A stretch of 48,743 nucleotides of DNA from a bacterium HR17 (GTDB lineage Bacteria > Armatimonadota > Fervidibacteria > Fervidibacterales > Fervidibacteraceae), in the NCBI GenBank assembly GCA_002898575.1, contig BEHT01000029.1:1-48743 (forward strand). Reading direction: 5' to 3'. Positions 25,036-34,216 of the stretch are shown here, piece after piece. Made by a program: the position numbers and the translations under genes. The notes below the pieces were generated by a model. It did no database searches, was not told where the DNA came from, and was given only the letters and a program-made list of their open reading frames with translations. How positions within the stretch are numbered: position 1 is the first letter of the stretch; the number at the start of each line of letters is the position of its first letter.

Positions 25036-26370
25036 TCACAACGCCCAACCCTTGCGGTAGGGGCGCTGGACGAGCGGCTCGGCTTCGGGGCGACCCCGCA
25101 CCTTCATCGCCGCCGCATCCCATTCCACACGCCCACCCAAGCGGATGGCAAGGTTGCCCAGCGCGACGATCTCCGTTAAGTAAGCGGCGTAATCAACGAA
25201 GTTGGACATCGGCGTGATGCTTTCGCCCTTACACGCCAACACGAACTCGCGGTGGTGCCCCGGCGAGCGCGGCAGGAAGGGCGCAGGTGGCTGGAAATCA
25301 CGGAATTGGTCGGCAGGCAACAGTTGCCAACTGGTCGCGTAATCGCCGGGCGCATACAGCGTCCCCTTTTCGCCGACGATAAGACAACCGCTGCCGGGCA
25401 CTTCACCGCTGATAAGGCTCAAAACTTCCTGCGGTGGCTTTTTGCCCCCGTCATACCACACGAGCGTCAAAGGAGCCATCCCAGCGCGAGCGGGGAAATG
25501 GTAGCGGACGATAGACCACTTGGGGTAACTCTCACCGTTGCAGCCGGAGTGCTCCGCTTCCACGACGATCGTTTTGCCTTCTGCGACGGCGCGGTGCAAC
25601 TTCAGCGCCATGACGGGCAAGTTGAGCGTGTGACACCCCATATCACCCAACGCTCCCGTCCCAAAATCGCACCAGCCCCGCCAAACAAACGGCAGGTAAG
25701 CCGGATGGTAGGGGCGATAGGGGGCAGGACCCAGCCACAAATCCCAGTCCAACTCCGACGGCACCGGCGGCGTCTCCTTCGGTCGGTCAACCCCCTGCGG
25801 CCAGATGGGGCGATTGGACCAAACATGCACCTCACGCACTTGACCCAAGACGCCCGCGCGCACGATTTCTACGGCTTGGCGTAACCCGTCGCTCGCCGTC
25901 CCCTGATTGCCCATCTGCGTGACGACCTTCTGATTAATCGCCACCTTTCGCATCGCCCGCGCTTCGCCGATGCACCAGGTCAAGGGCTTCTCACAGTAGA
26001 CATGCTTACCCAACTTCATCGCCGCAATGGACGCCACCGCATGGGTGTGGTCGGGTGTCGCCACGACGACGGCGTCAATTTGCCCGTGCAGTTCGTCCAG
26101 CATCTTCCGAAAGTCTTTGTAGCGCCTCGCCGCCGGAAACTTTTGGAAGGTGCCTGACGCCCGTCGGTCATCCACATCGCACAACGCGACGATGTTCTCA
26201 CCCATCCCCGCAAATACATTCACCAACCCACCGCCTTGACCGCCAGCGCCGACGAACGCCATGTTGAGTTTGTTGTTCGCCTGATAACCCCACACCGACT
26301 TAGGGTTGCGCAAGACGAGCAACCCCACGCTGCCGAGCGCCGCATTGCGTAGGAATGTCCGCCGCTTCAT
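25036..26370 (-). CDS. Tat-exported Gfo/Idh/MocA-family oxidoreductase
   Basis: This 444-residue paralogue of the preceding gene has a Tat signal MKRRTFLRNAALGSVGLLVL, the Rossmann loop MAFVGAGGQGGGLVNVF, HVYCEKPLTW and WRGWCDFGTGALGDMGCH. It carries a longer loop (residues about 275-300, containing VVEAEHSGCNGE) than its sister. AAAGGAGG stands 9 nt before the ATG at 26370. The two genes and the GH10 gene form one minus-strand unit. The remnant between the two oxidoreductases (24866-25035) contains a decayed piece of the hairpin repeat and the CTCAGCACAGCA tail. Confidence 0.93.
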   Translation of the reverse strand: MKRRTFLRNAALGSVGLLVLRNPKSVWGYQANNKLNMAFVGAGGQGGGLVNVFAGMGENIVALCDVDDRRASGTFQKFPAARRYKDFRKMLDELHGQIDAVVVATPDHTHAVASIAAMKLGKHVYCEKPLTWCIGEARAMRKVAINQKVVTQMGNQGTASDGLRQAVEIVRAGVLGQVREVHVWSNRPIWPQGVDRPKETPPVPSELDWDLWLGPAPYRPYHPAYLPFVWRGWCDFGTGALGDMGCHTLNLPVMALKLHRAVAEGKTIVVEAEHSGCNGESYPKWSIVRYHFPARAGMAPLTLVWYDGGKKPPQEVLSLISGEVPGSGCLIVGEKGTLYAPGDYATSWQLLPADQFRDFQPPAPFLPRSPGHHREFVLACKGESITPMSNFVDYAAYLTEIVALGNLAIRLGGRVEWDAAAMKVRGRPEAEPLVQRPYRKGWAL

Positions 26371-26734
26371 CCGACCATCGCCTCCTTTTGCATCCTGCAA
26401 GGGCAGGTTCAACCCTGCCCCGCTGCTCTCGCTCGTGGCAGGGATGCGATAATCTCCACGACGCCCCTTCGGGTTAAGTGAGGAAAGTGACGGGAGTCTT
26501 TGCAGTCGGGAACCGCAGCGGATCGGTGAGGTGCGATAATTTCGCGGAGCCCACCTTTGTTGAAGGAAGGCTGCCTCACGAGCGGTGTCACGCCGCCACG
26601 CTCTTTAGGCACAGGTCTGCGCCGTTGCATCCCCGATGAACCTCCTCGCGGCGCCGGAAAGTACCGTGCGCCGTTATGCGGCATAGTTTTTAGCACACTC
26701 TCGCGGCAATATCAACCTTTGAGGTGCGACGGCG
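26371..26734. other. Intergenic region with degenerate repeats
   Basis: This 364-bp region between divergent genes has no credible gene. A 7-bp hairpin GGGCAGG/CCTGCCC lies at 26401-26420. Two related blocks sharing TGCGATAATYTCSRCGRMGCCC lie at about 26441-26488 and 26527-26570. On the minus strand they read as NKGGLREIIA and TRRGVVEIIA, the kind of dispersed repeat that decays in non-coding DNA. The last 40 bp hold the ribosome site for the methyltransferase gene. Confidence 0.4.
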
Positions 26735-27628
26735 ATGGAGCGTTACCGCAGCGTTATCCCAGACTTTGACGCGTTCCTTGCGACCCTTCAGCGCCCGCAG
26801 CCCGTCACGGTGCGGGTCAACCGCTTGAAGGCGACACCCCAAAAGGTCGCCGACGCATTGCGGCGGCGCGGGTTTGAAGTGACGCCGTTAGCGTGGGACG
26901 AATGGCTGCTACGCGTGGACGGTGGCGGCAGCGTCGCCAAAACATTGGAGCATTGGCTGGGCTGGTTTTATGTGCAGGAAGCCAGCGCTGCCACCGCCGT
27001 GATGGCGTTAGACCCGCAACCGGGCGAACGCGTCTTGGACTTGTGCGCCGCGCCTGGCGGCAAAACGACACAGATGGCGGAGTTGATGGGCAACACAGGG
27101 CTCATCGTCGCCAACGATGTAACGCCCAAACGGTTGCGGGCGTTGTTAGCCAACCTCTCGCGCACGGGCGTGACCAACACGATCGTGACGCAATGGGACG
27201 GGCGCAATTACCCCGACCTCGGCATCGCCTTTGACAAAGTGCTGGTGGATGTCCCTTGCTCGGCGGAAGGGCGCGCCCGCGAAAACCCCGACCTGCTACA
27301 AGGCGCCGATCTCGCCTTTATCCGCTCCATCAGCGGCACACAAAAAGGGCTGTTGCGGCGCGCATTGGAACTGGTCAAACCCGGCGGCGTCGTCGTCTAC
27401 GCCACCTGCACCTTTGCACCGGAAGAGAACGAAGCCGTCGTCGCCTACGCACTGCAAAAAGTTCCCAGCGAACTATTGCCCCTTGGGTTACCCGTGCCCC
27501 ACGCGCCGGGCTTAACGGAATGGCAAGGGCGCTCTTTCGGCGACGCGATGCGCCGTTGCGCTCGCATCTACCCCCACCACCTTGATTCCGGCGGCATGTT
27601 TTTGGCGAAACTGCAGCGATTGGAGTGA
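26735..27628 (+). CDS. NOL1/NOP2/Sun-family RNA m5C methyltransferase
   Basis: This 297-residue S-adenosylmethionine-dependent enzyme methylates cytosine C5 in rRNA or tRNA. The SAM loop is VLDLCAAPGGKTTQMAELMG. The two catalytic cysteines are in VLVDVPCSAEGRA and YATCTFAPEENEAVV. It has the short N-terminal RNA-binding part (TVRVNRLKATPQKV) but neither a NusB-like domain nor a long C-terminal extension, so it is closer to archaeal/RsmF-core forms than to RsmB. GAGGTG precedes the ATG. The exact target base is unknown. Confidence 0.92.
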   Translation: MERYRSVIPDFDAFLATLQRPQPVTVRVNRLKATPQKVADALRRRGFEVTPLAWDEWLLRVDGGGSVAKTLEHWLGWFYVQEASAATAVMALDPQPGERVLDLCAAPGGKTTQMAELMGNTGLIVANDVTPKRLRALLANLSRTGVTNTIVTQWDGRNYPDLGIAFDKVLVDVPCSAEGRARENPDLLQGADLAFIRSISGTQKGLLRRALELVKPGGVVVYATCTFAPEENEAVVAYALQKVPSELLPLGLPVPHAPGLTEWQGRSFGDAMRRCARIYPHHLDSGGMFLAKLQRLE

Positions 27629-27856
27629 CCCGCCAAGGACCAGCACACTCAAGCCATCCGAACTCAGCCGCAACCGTTGCCCCTTCCAGTGTCGTAACGC
27701 CCAAACCACTTCAACGGGCGCACAAGGAGTCGCTGCGCTACCGGCAAAATGCCCTTCGGTGACGCCTTAGGAGCAGGGCATCGCCACAACAACCACGCGT
27801 CCGTTGCCGATTCAACGCCGCCTTTGTGCGACGACACAATTTTGCCGGTGATACGG

Positions 27857-28891
27857 ATGCTCGTGTTGGGCATTGAAACTTCCTGCGATGAAACGGCGGC
27901 GGCGGTCGTCGCAGACAAGGTGTGGGTGCGTTCCAATGTCGTGCTGACGCAGACGGCATTGCACGAACCGTTTGGCGGCATCGTCCCCGAAATTGCATCG
28001 CGTAAGCAGATGGAGTTCATCGCGCCCGTCGTCCGACAGGCATTGCGTGAGGCGGGCGTGAGTTGGCGCGACCTTAGTGCCATCGCCGTGACGAACCGAC
28101 CGGGCTTGATTGGCTCGCTGCTCGTCGGCGTCAGTTTTGCCAAAGCCATCGCGCTGGCACACGGTTTGCCGCTTCTGCCCATCAACCACCTTGAGGGGCA
28201 TGTGTTTTCGGTCTTTCTCCGGGACTGGGGAACAGAGGCTGGGCAAGAGTGGGGTTTCCCGTTTTTGTGCCTGCTCGTGTCAGGCGGGCACACGGAGTTG
28301 ATATGGGTGCGGGATGTCGGCGATTACGAAGTGCTGGGGCGAACGCGGGACGATGCGGCAGGGGAAGCCTTTGATAAAGGGGCACGGGCGTTGGGCTTGG
28401 GGTTTCCAGGCGGTCCTGCCATTGATAAAGCGTCAGAGGGTGGCGACCCAAGCGCCGTCGCCTTCCCGCGCGCCGATTTAACGCCTTCGCTGGACTTTTC
28501 CTTTGCTGGGTTGAAAACGGCGCTGGTGCGCTACCTGAAGGGCATGGAAGAACGCTTGAAACGCCGCCCGAACCCGACCCTTGCCGATATCGCCGCCAGT
28601 TTTCAAGAAGCCATCGCTGACATGTTGCTTGCGACGGTGGAACGGGCGGCAGAGCAAACGCAAGCGGAACGCGTGGCGGTTGTCGGCGGTGTCGCTGCCA
28701 ACCGGCGGTTACGCCAAAAATTGCTGGCGATGGCGCAGCAACGGGGATGGCGGTTGGCGTTGCCTGCGTTGAAATGGTGCACGGACAACGCTGCAATGAT
28801 CGCGTGTGCCGCCAGTTTTCGGTTGGAACGCGGTTTGGAGCAAAGCGATCTTTTGTGCGACGCGTTCGCCGTCGCCGAAGTGACCGAGTGA
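27857..28891 (+). CDS. tsaD: tRNA N6-adenosine threonylcarbamoyltransferase TsaD
   Basis: This 344-residue enzyme transfers the threonylcarbamoyl group to A37 of ANN-decoding tRNAs. It begins MLVLGIETSCDETAAAVV, with the metal-binding HLEGH (about residue 115), LVSGGHTELIWV, GEAFDKGARALGLGFPGGP and VVGGVAANRRLR, and ends in DNAAMIACAA. All family landmarks are present and length is normal. The ATG at 27857 gives the standard N-terminus; an in-frame GTG lies 9 bp upstream. The stop precedes the Mut7-C gene by 13 bp. Confidence 0.97.
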   Translation: MLVLGIETSCDETAAAVVADKVWVRSNVVLTQTALHEPFGGIVPEIASRKQMEFIAPVVRQALREAGVSWRDLSAIAVTNRPGLIGSLLVGVSFAKAIALAHGLPLLPINHLEGHVFSVFLRDWGTEAGQEWGFPFLCLLVSGGHTELIWVRDVGDYEVLGRTRDDAAGEAFDKGARALGLGFPGGPAIDKASEGGDPSAVAFPRADLTPSLDFSFAGLKTALVRYLKGMEERLKRRPNPTLADIAASFQEAIADMLLATVERAAEQTQAERVAVVGGVAANRRLRQKLLAMAQQRGWRLALPALKWCTDNAAMIACAASFRLERGLEQSDLLCDAFAVAEVTE

Positions 28892-28904
28892 GGGTGGGAG
28901 CGAC

Positions 28905-29393
28905 ATGGGGGACGCCGCCCCACGCTTCATCGCCGATGTCATGCTGGGCAAGTTGGCGCGCTGGCTACGGATTCTGGGCTACGATGTCGCCTACGACCCA
29001 CGCGCCGACGACGAGCAACTGGTGCGCCAAGCCGTCGCTGAAGGACGCACCTTGCTGACCAAAGACCGCCGTCTCGTGGAGCGGTGGCGGAAAAAGTTGC
29101 GCCAACACGGCTACCTGTTGCTAGCCAGCGACGATTGGCGGGAGCAATTGCGCCAAACCGTCCACCACTTTCGTTTGGACACCCACAACCACCGCCTCAC
29201 CCGCTGCCCCGATTGCAACGGCGTGCTGGAAGCGGTAGATAAAGAGGCGGTGCGTTACCGCGTGCCCTTTTTTGTCTTTGCCCATTACGACCGCTTTGCC
29301 CGTTGCCAGCGATGCGGCAAGGTATATTGGGCAGGCAGCCACTACGAACGCATCAGCACCGCGTTGGACGAACTGCTCCGCGAAACACCTTGA
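28905..29393 (+). CDS. Mut7-C RNase-domain protein with zinc ribbon
   Basis: This 162-residue protein opens RFIADVMLGKLARWLRILGY and VAYDPRADDEQLVRQA, then LLTKDRRLVERW. This is the PIN-like Mut7-C fold, with acidic residues for metal-dependent RNA cleavage. The C-terminal half is a zinc ribbon with C-P-D-C and C-Q-R-C pairs and the closing WAGSHYERI segment typical of the family. GGGTGGGAG precedes the ATG, and it is probably co-transcribed with tsaD. The target RNA is unknown. Confidence 0.9.
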   Translation: MGDAAPRFIADVMLGKLARWLRILGYDVAYDPRADDEQLVRQAVAEGRTLLTKDRRLVERWRKKLRQHGYLLLASDDWREQLRQTVHHFRLDTHNHRLTRCPDCNGVLEAVDKEAVRYRVPFFVFAHYDRFARCQRCGKVYWAGSHYERISTALDELLRETP

Positions 29394-29400
29394 GACCCCC

Positions 29401-30612
29401 TCACGGTGCCTGTTTGGTGAAAGCGTGAGCGCCGACTTTGCGGGCGGGGCTGTCGTCAGCGACGCTCACATTGCCCCTTTCCGGGTCGCGCAGCCTGGGG
29501 TCAACACCGTAAACGCCGTCGCGCTCGGACACAGGCAAGCGGGGGCGGCTGCGGGCGGGGTCGTCCAGACAGAACCACCAATTGCGGGCGAAGGTGAAGG
29601 TGTGGGGCGCTGTATGAGGTCCGATGTTGACCCCGCCTTCTGCCCATTCATCTGACCGAAAGACGATAAGGTTGTCCGCAATAACACCGTTGCGGCACGG
29701 CACAAACCCTTCCGCTCGCGTCTCCTGTAAAATGCGGAACGCCCAACGCTTGGGACGATAAATCGTGTTGAACTGCACGACGGCACCGTCCACGCCCGCG
29801 AACGCAATCGCCGCCGTTGAGCCGATAACGGTGCACCCTTCAACGGTCAAGTCGCGGGCTTCGGCGTGCAACGCGCCGGGGCGCAAAGGCGGGCGGAAAA
29901 ATTGCAGCCCCGTGCTGCCACCCAACTGAACGGCGCGGGCGCCAGCATGCTCCAGCCGACAGCGGACGATGCGGATGCGACTACTGCCGCCTTTCGCTTG
30001 GATGCCGAAGCCCTTTTCGTCCTCAAAGCGCAGGGTGCAACCGACGATGACGCCGTCGTGGCAGCCTACCATGTCAATGCCTTGCCCGCCATCGCCCCAT
30101 CGCTCCACCACACAATTTTCCACGCGGAAGTGAGTCACGCCCGATAACTTGATGCCGTCACAATTGCCTTGCGGTCCGATGTCGCGCACTTTCAGGTTGC
30201 GCAAGACGATGTGGTGCGCCGGGGTATCAAAGGAGCCGCCGTCGTCAATGTTCAGCCCGTTGCCGCTGGCACCGACCAAGACTAAGTCTCGCAGTTCCAC
30301 ATACGCTGCGTCCACCAAGTGCAGGCACTCGGTGCCGCCTTTAATGACGGGTGGGTCGGTAGGGTCGGCGGCGGCGATGAGAATAGGGCGGTCGGGTGTC
30401 CCTTGTAAGTTGGTCAGGAAAAGTCCGCCCCGATATTCGCCCGGCGCAATTAGCACCGTCGTTCCCGGTTGAACGGCTCTCAACGCGTCCCGCAACTCGG
30501 CATCGTTTGCGACCCGTAAAGTCAGCCCGCCGCTCGGCGGCGCTGGGGGCGCGACAGCAACGCATATCGCCCCGACGGCGATAAGGACGGCGACAACGGT
30601 GCGTAGCAGCAT
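29401..30612 (-). CDS. Exported right-handed parallel beta-helix protein
   Basis: This 403-residue protein has a signal peptide (MLLRTVVAVLIAVGAICVAV). The mature part begins with LRVANDAELRDALRAVQPGT and LIAPGEYRGGLFLTNLQGT, the start of pectate-lyase/chondroitinase-B-like helices. Repeated coils such as HHIVLRNLKVRDIGPQGNCD and HFRVENCVVERWGDGGQGID follow. It may be a polysaccharide lyase or a carbohydrate-binding surface protein; no catalytic set could be confirmed by eye. The ATG at 30612 fits the signal peptide and GAGGTGG ribosome site. It is divergent from the GH172 gene. Confidence 0.85.
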   Translation of the reverse strand: MLLRTVVAVLIAVGAICVAVAPPAPPSGGLTLRVANDAELRDALRAVQPGTTVLIAPGEYRGGLFLTNLQGTPDRPILIAAADPTDPPVIKGGTECLHLVDAAYVELRDLVLVGASGNGLNIDDGGSFDTPAHHIVLRNLKVRDIGPQGNCDGIKLSGVTHFRVENCVVERWGDGGQGIDMVGCHDGVIVGCTLRFEDEKGFGIQAKGGSSRIRIVRCRLEHAGARAVQLGGSTGLQFFRPPLRPGALHAEARDLTVEGCTVIGSTAAIAFAGVDGAVVQFNTIYRPKRWAFRILQETRAEGFVPCRNGVIADNLIVFRSDEWAEGGVNIGPHTAPHTFTFARNWWFCLDDPARSRPRLPVSERDGVYGVDPRLRDPERGNVSVADDSPARKVGAHAFTKQAP

Positions 30613-30770
30613 CGTTCCCACCACCTCTTTCCCAGTCATGCGAGGACGCACGCCCTTCCCAAACGGCGTGGCGGCACATTTTCCGACGCTCCTTCCGAAA
30701 GGGGCGACCCAACGCCCTCGTGGCAAAATGTTGGCTCGGATACATCGGTCATGGAGGTGGCGCTACGGCG

Positions 30771-33137
30771 ATGCGACATCGGCTTGTGAGCGTGATAGCG
30801 GTGACGCTATGGACGGTCGTCGGGTTAAACGCCCAGCGACCTTTTCCGCCCGCTGAGATCGGTGTGGACACGCTATTGCGTTGGCTCATCACCGTTGACC
30901 ATTTACCCTACTTGCGTGACTTTCGGTGCATGCAGTTTTCTAGTTACGACCGCACGGGTGGCAATCGCGACTTTGGCAACTTTTTGCGCGTGGAAGGCAA
31001 CACGGCGGTGCTGGCTGAGATGGACGGACCTGGCGCCATCGTCCGCATTTGGTCGGCGAACCCGCGCGGGCGCTTACGCATTTACCTTGACGATATGGAC
31101 AAACCCGTCATTGATTGTCCGATGCGCGATTGGTTTGAAGGGCGCGTTCCACCCATCCGCCCGCCTCTCGCCATGCCGTCCAGCGGCGGCGTCGTCAGCT
31201 ACTTTCCGATGCCCTTCGCTCAAAAGATGCGCGTGACCGTTGATGACCCCGGTCCGATGTATTACCATGTGACCGTCTTGAAGTTTCCGTCCGACACAAA
31301 GGTGCGAACGCTGCGGTTACCTTTGAGCGCCAATGAACTGGCGGCGTTGGACGAAGTGTTGCGGGTGTGGACTTCGCCCGTGCAGTTACCCAGCCGTTGG
31401 GCGTTTGAAGAGCACACGATTGCGCCCCGCAGCCGTAAAGTCGTTTTTGACCTGCGCGGTCCTGCCCGCATCACGGGACTGTTCCTCAGCGTGCCCCCAG
31501 AGCAGTTTTTGGCTTGGCGACGGGGTGTGTTGCGGATCTACTGGGACGGCGAACGATCGCCCAGCGTGGAGGCGCCGTTGGGCGATTTCTTTGGGAGCGG
31601 GTTCGGTCCGACCTACCTTTACGCCCCACTGATTGGCTTCACCGATGAAGGCGTCGGCTACTGCCGTTTCCCGATGCCTTTCGCTAAATCGGCGCGCATC
31701 GTCGTAGAAAACGGGCTGAGCGAACCGCTGACTTTACGCATCGCTGTCCAATCGGAAGGGCTCAATCCAGCGGAACTGAAGCGCATGGGCTACTTCCACG
31801 CTAAATGGGTTTGGTGGTTCACGCGCAAGGGTGTGCCCCATCAACTGCTGAAAGCGCAAAAGGCTCGCGGGCACTTCGTCGGCGCGGCGATGACGATGCA
31901 AAGCGCTGCCGGATTGGGTTTTCTGGAAGGTGACGAACTGTTTGATGCGGACGGCGCCCGCGTCTTCAACGGCACGGGCACCGAGGACTACTTCAACAGC
32001 GGCTGGTATTTCCAAACGGGTCCTGTCATCGCCCCGCTGCATGGGTGCGTCCGCAAGACGGACAACAGCATCGTCGCTTACCGCATCCACATCACCGACG
32101 CTGTCGTGTGGCAGGAGAGTGCCGACTTGAAAATTGAGCACGGTGCCGTCAGCGACACGGAAGGCGTGGAGTACGCCAGCGTGGCGTGGTGGTATCAGAC
32201 CGAACCGCACACGGACTTTTTTAAGTTGCCGCCCGCCAGCGTGTTGAACTTCCCCCGCCAGCCCGTCACTTTGCCGCCGACGGCGTTGGTCGCCGCCACC
32301 TTGGTCACGCCCCGCAAAGGCGTGGAAGTGTTGGGCTTGTTCCGCTTCACCAACGCAGCGGGCATGGACGCCGTTGTCGTCCGACCGCCCCAGCGCACCC
32401 TGCTCATCCCGCTGAAAGACATCGTGCCAGATCGCGGGTTGCTGTTCGGCTATTTTGTCAAACGGCGCGATTTTGGCGTCGTGCGAGTGTTCATCGGCGA
32501 CCGACAGGTGGGCGAGGTGGATTTGCGGGGCGAAACGGAAGACGGGCGCGTCGTGCGGCTGCCGCTGGGTGCGGTGCGCCTTGCGCCTGACCAAAAAGCC
32601 ATTCGCCTTGAAGGCGACGGCAAACGCCTCTTTGCGGTGCTCGGGTTTGAGTTGCGGTCGCAAAGCCCCTTCATCACCGATTGGCTTATCGCTGGTCCGT
32701 TCCCCAACGAAGGCGACAAAGGCTTTGACGCCACCTACCCACCGGAGCAGGCGAAGTCGCTGGACGAAGCGCTGAAAGTGGCGGAGTGGCGGCGCGTTAG
32801 TGCACCAGACGGCGTTTTGAACTTGCTGCCGCACTTTAAGCCCAACACAAATGTCGTCGCTTACGCACTGGCGGTCATTGATGCCCCCAGTGAGACGGTG
32901 ACGGAGTTGCTGCTCGGCAGCGACGACGGCGTGAAAGTGTGGCTCAACGGCGAATTGGTGCACAACCATCACGCCCATCGCGGGTTGACCGTTGACCAAG
33001 ACCCCGTGCGGGTGCGGTTGCGTAAAGGGGCAAATTGGCTGTTGGTCAAGGTAGAAAACGGCGGCGGCGATTGGGCAGTCGCCGTGCGGGTGCGCGATGC
33101 CGACGGCGTGCTGAAATTTAGCGCCCCACAGCGTTGA
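30771..33137 (+). CDS. GH172/DUF2961-family glycosidase
   Basis: This 788-residue exported protein has a signal peptide (RLVSVIAVTLWTVVGLNAQ). The DUF2961 core (about residues 40-480) includes FSSYDRTGGNRDFGNFL, MDGPGAIVRIWSANPRG and FNGTGTEDYFNSGWYF with Glu405 in the TEDY motif. Characterised GH172 members cleave fructofuranosides or arabinofuranosides with conserved Glu residues. The last about 160 residues (FITDWLIAGPFPNEGDKGFD, then LLLGSDDGVKVWLNGELVH) form an added carbohydrate-binding-like beta domain. GGAGGTGG precedes the ATG. The substrate is unknown. Confidence 0.9.
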   Translation: MRHRLVSVIAVTLWTVVGLNAQRPFPPAEIGVDTLLRWLITVDHLPYLRDFRCMQFSSYDRTGGNRDFGNFLRVEGNTAVLAEMDGPGAIVRIWSANPRGRLRIYLDDMDKPVIDCPMRDWFEGRVPPIRPPLAMPSSGGVVSYFPMPFAQKMRVTVDDPGPMYYHVTVLKFPSDTKVRTLRLPLSANELAALDEVLRVWTSPVQLPSRWAFEEHTIAPRSRKVVFDLRGPARITGLFLSVPPEQFLAWRRGVLRIYWDGERSPSVEAPLGDFFGSGFGPTYLYAPLIGFTDEGVGYCRFPMPFAKSARIVVENGLSEPLTLRIAVQSEGLNPAELKRMGYFHAKWVWWFTRKGVPHQLLKAQKARGHFVGAAMTMQSAAGLGFLEGDELFDADGARVFNGTGTEDYFNSGWYFQTGPVIAPLHGCVRKTDNSIVAYRIHITDAVVWQESADLKIEHGAVSDTEGVEYASVAWWYQTEPHTDFFKLPPASVLNFPRQPVTLPPTALVAATLVTPRKGVEVLGLFRFTNAAGMDAVVVRPPQRTLLIPLKDIVPDRGLLFGYFVKRRDFGVVRVFIGDRQVGEVDLRGETEDGRVVRLPLGAVRLAPDQKAIRLEGDGKRLFAVLGFELRSQSPFITDWLIAGPFPNEGDKGFDATYPPEQAKSLDEALKVAEWRRVSAPDGVLNLLPHFKPNTNVVAYALAVIDAPSETVTELLLGSDDGVKVWLNGELVHNHHAHRGLTVDQDPVRVRLRKGANWLLVKVENGGGDWAVAVRVRDADGVLKFSAPQR

Positions 33138-33172
33138 CTTGCGCCACAGCGCAAGCGGGCAGGTGATCGCCA

Positions 33173-33664
33173 ATGCGCCGAGCGCAAACTGTTGCGGTGA
33201 GCGCAGCGTTGTGCGTGGGAATTGTGGCGGGGGCTGTGTTGTCCCAGCGCAGTGCGCCAAGCAACGATGCAGCGAGGGTGTGGCTGGCATTGCCGTCCCA
33301 AACGACCCTCGCGACGGGCACGGAAATTGCGGCACGGTTGCAAGTGCCCGATGGGCAAGGGATAGCGCGGTCGTTGTTGGGGCAAACGGAGCATGCGACA
33401 CTGATGGCGGTCGCGGTGCGCACGCAGGAACTGCCCCATCGGCACGCCAAAAGCGATTTGCTGGTCATCGTGCTGCGCGGACAAGGGAAAATGACCGTCG
33501 GCGACCGCACGGAAACGGTGCGGGTAGGCGATATCGTGTTTGTGCCCAAAGGTGTGCCGCATTTTTTTACCAACACAGACCGCGCACCGTCGGTGGCATT
33601 GGTGCTCTTCACGCCGCCGTTTCAACCTGGCGACACGGTGCCCGTGAACGACAAAGGCAAGTGA
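33173..33664 (+). CDS. Exported cupin-domain protein
   Basis: This 163-residue protein has an N-terminal signal or anchor (VAVSAALCVGIVAGAVL). The single cupin barrel contains LPHRHAKSDLLVIVLRGQGK (motif 1, two His and a reduced Glu position) and GDIVFVPKGVPHFFTN (motif 2, His), which could bind a metal ion. It begins 35 bp after the GH172 gene. The role is unknown; isomerase, dioxygenase or small-molecule binding are all possible. Confidence 0.85.
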   Translation: MRRAQTVAVSAALCVGIVAGAVLSQRSAPSNDAARVWLALPSQTTLATGTEIAARLQVPDGQGIARSLLGQTEHATLMAVAVRTQELPHRHAKSDLLVIVLRGQGKMTVGDRTETVRVGDIVFVPKGVPHFFTNTDRAPSVALVLFTPPFQPGDTVPVNDKGK

Positions 33665-33670
33665 TGGGGT

Positions 33671-34210
33671 GTGGCGCGCAAAAACTGGTTGCTGACGGGA
33701 ACGCCAGGTATCGGCAAAACGACGGTCGTTCAGCGCACGCTCAATCTTTTACCGCCAGCGTGGCGAGTCATCGGGTTTTTTACCGAAGAGGTGCGCGAAC
33801 ATGGGGAGCGAGTGGGGTTTCAAATCGTCACGCTGGACGGACAACGGGCATGGCTCGCCCGCAAGGGCATGGCGTCACCGTACCAGATCGGACGCTACGG
33901 CGTGGACACCGACGCTATCGCGCGAGTCATCGTCCCCACTTTGCAACGAGCGTTGCAGGAGGCGGACTTAATCGTCGTGGACGAAATCGCTAAGATGGAA
34001 CTGTGCCATCCCGCTTTTGCTGAAGTCGTTTGGGCGTGCTTGGACAGCCCACGCCCCGTCTTGGGCGCCATCCAGCAAAGTCGTCTGTCGTTTCTGGACA
34101 AAGTGCGTCAACGCTCTGATGTGGAGATCGTGACGGTGACGCGGGAAAACCGCGATGCACTCCCCCACCAACTCGCTGCGACGCTGACGGCGTTGGTGGG
34201 GAGGGGGTGA
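33671..34210 (+). CDS. THEP1-family nucleoside triphosphatase
   Basis: This 179-residue P-loop NTPase begins NWLLTGTPGIGKTTVVQRTL (Walker A). GFFTEEVREHGERVGFQIVT and LIVVDEIAKMELCHPAF (Walker B with DEI-KME) identify the THEP1 family, whose members hydrolyse several NTPs and are common in thermophiles. GTG start, 6 bp after the cupin stop. The cellular role is unclear in the family. Confidence 0.92.
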   Translation: MARKNWLLTGTPGIGKTTVVQRTLNLLPPAWRVIGFFTEEVREHGERVGFQIVTLDGQRAWLARKGMASPYQIGRYGVDTDAIARVIVPTLQRALQEADLIVVDEIAKMELCHPAFAEVVWACLDSPRPVLGAIQQSRLSFLDKVRQRSDVEIVTVTRENRDALPHQLAATLTALVGRG

Positions 34211-34216
34211 AACCGC

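Noticed and set aside
26409-26696. 95-codon minus-strand frame upstream of the methyltransferase gene
   Set aside because: It is made of two related dispersed-repeat blocks in a region without a ribosome site, so it is probably non-coding.
31734-33401. 555-codon frame on the minus strand
   Set aside because: It is opposite the GH172 and cupin genes, with no ribosome site or recognisable domain.
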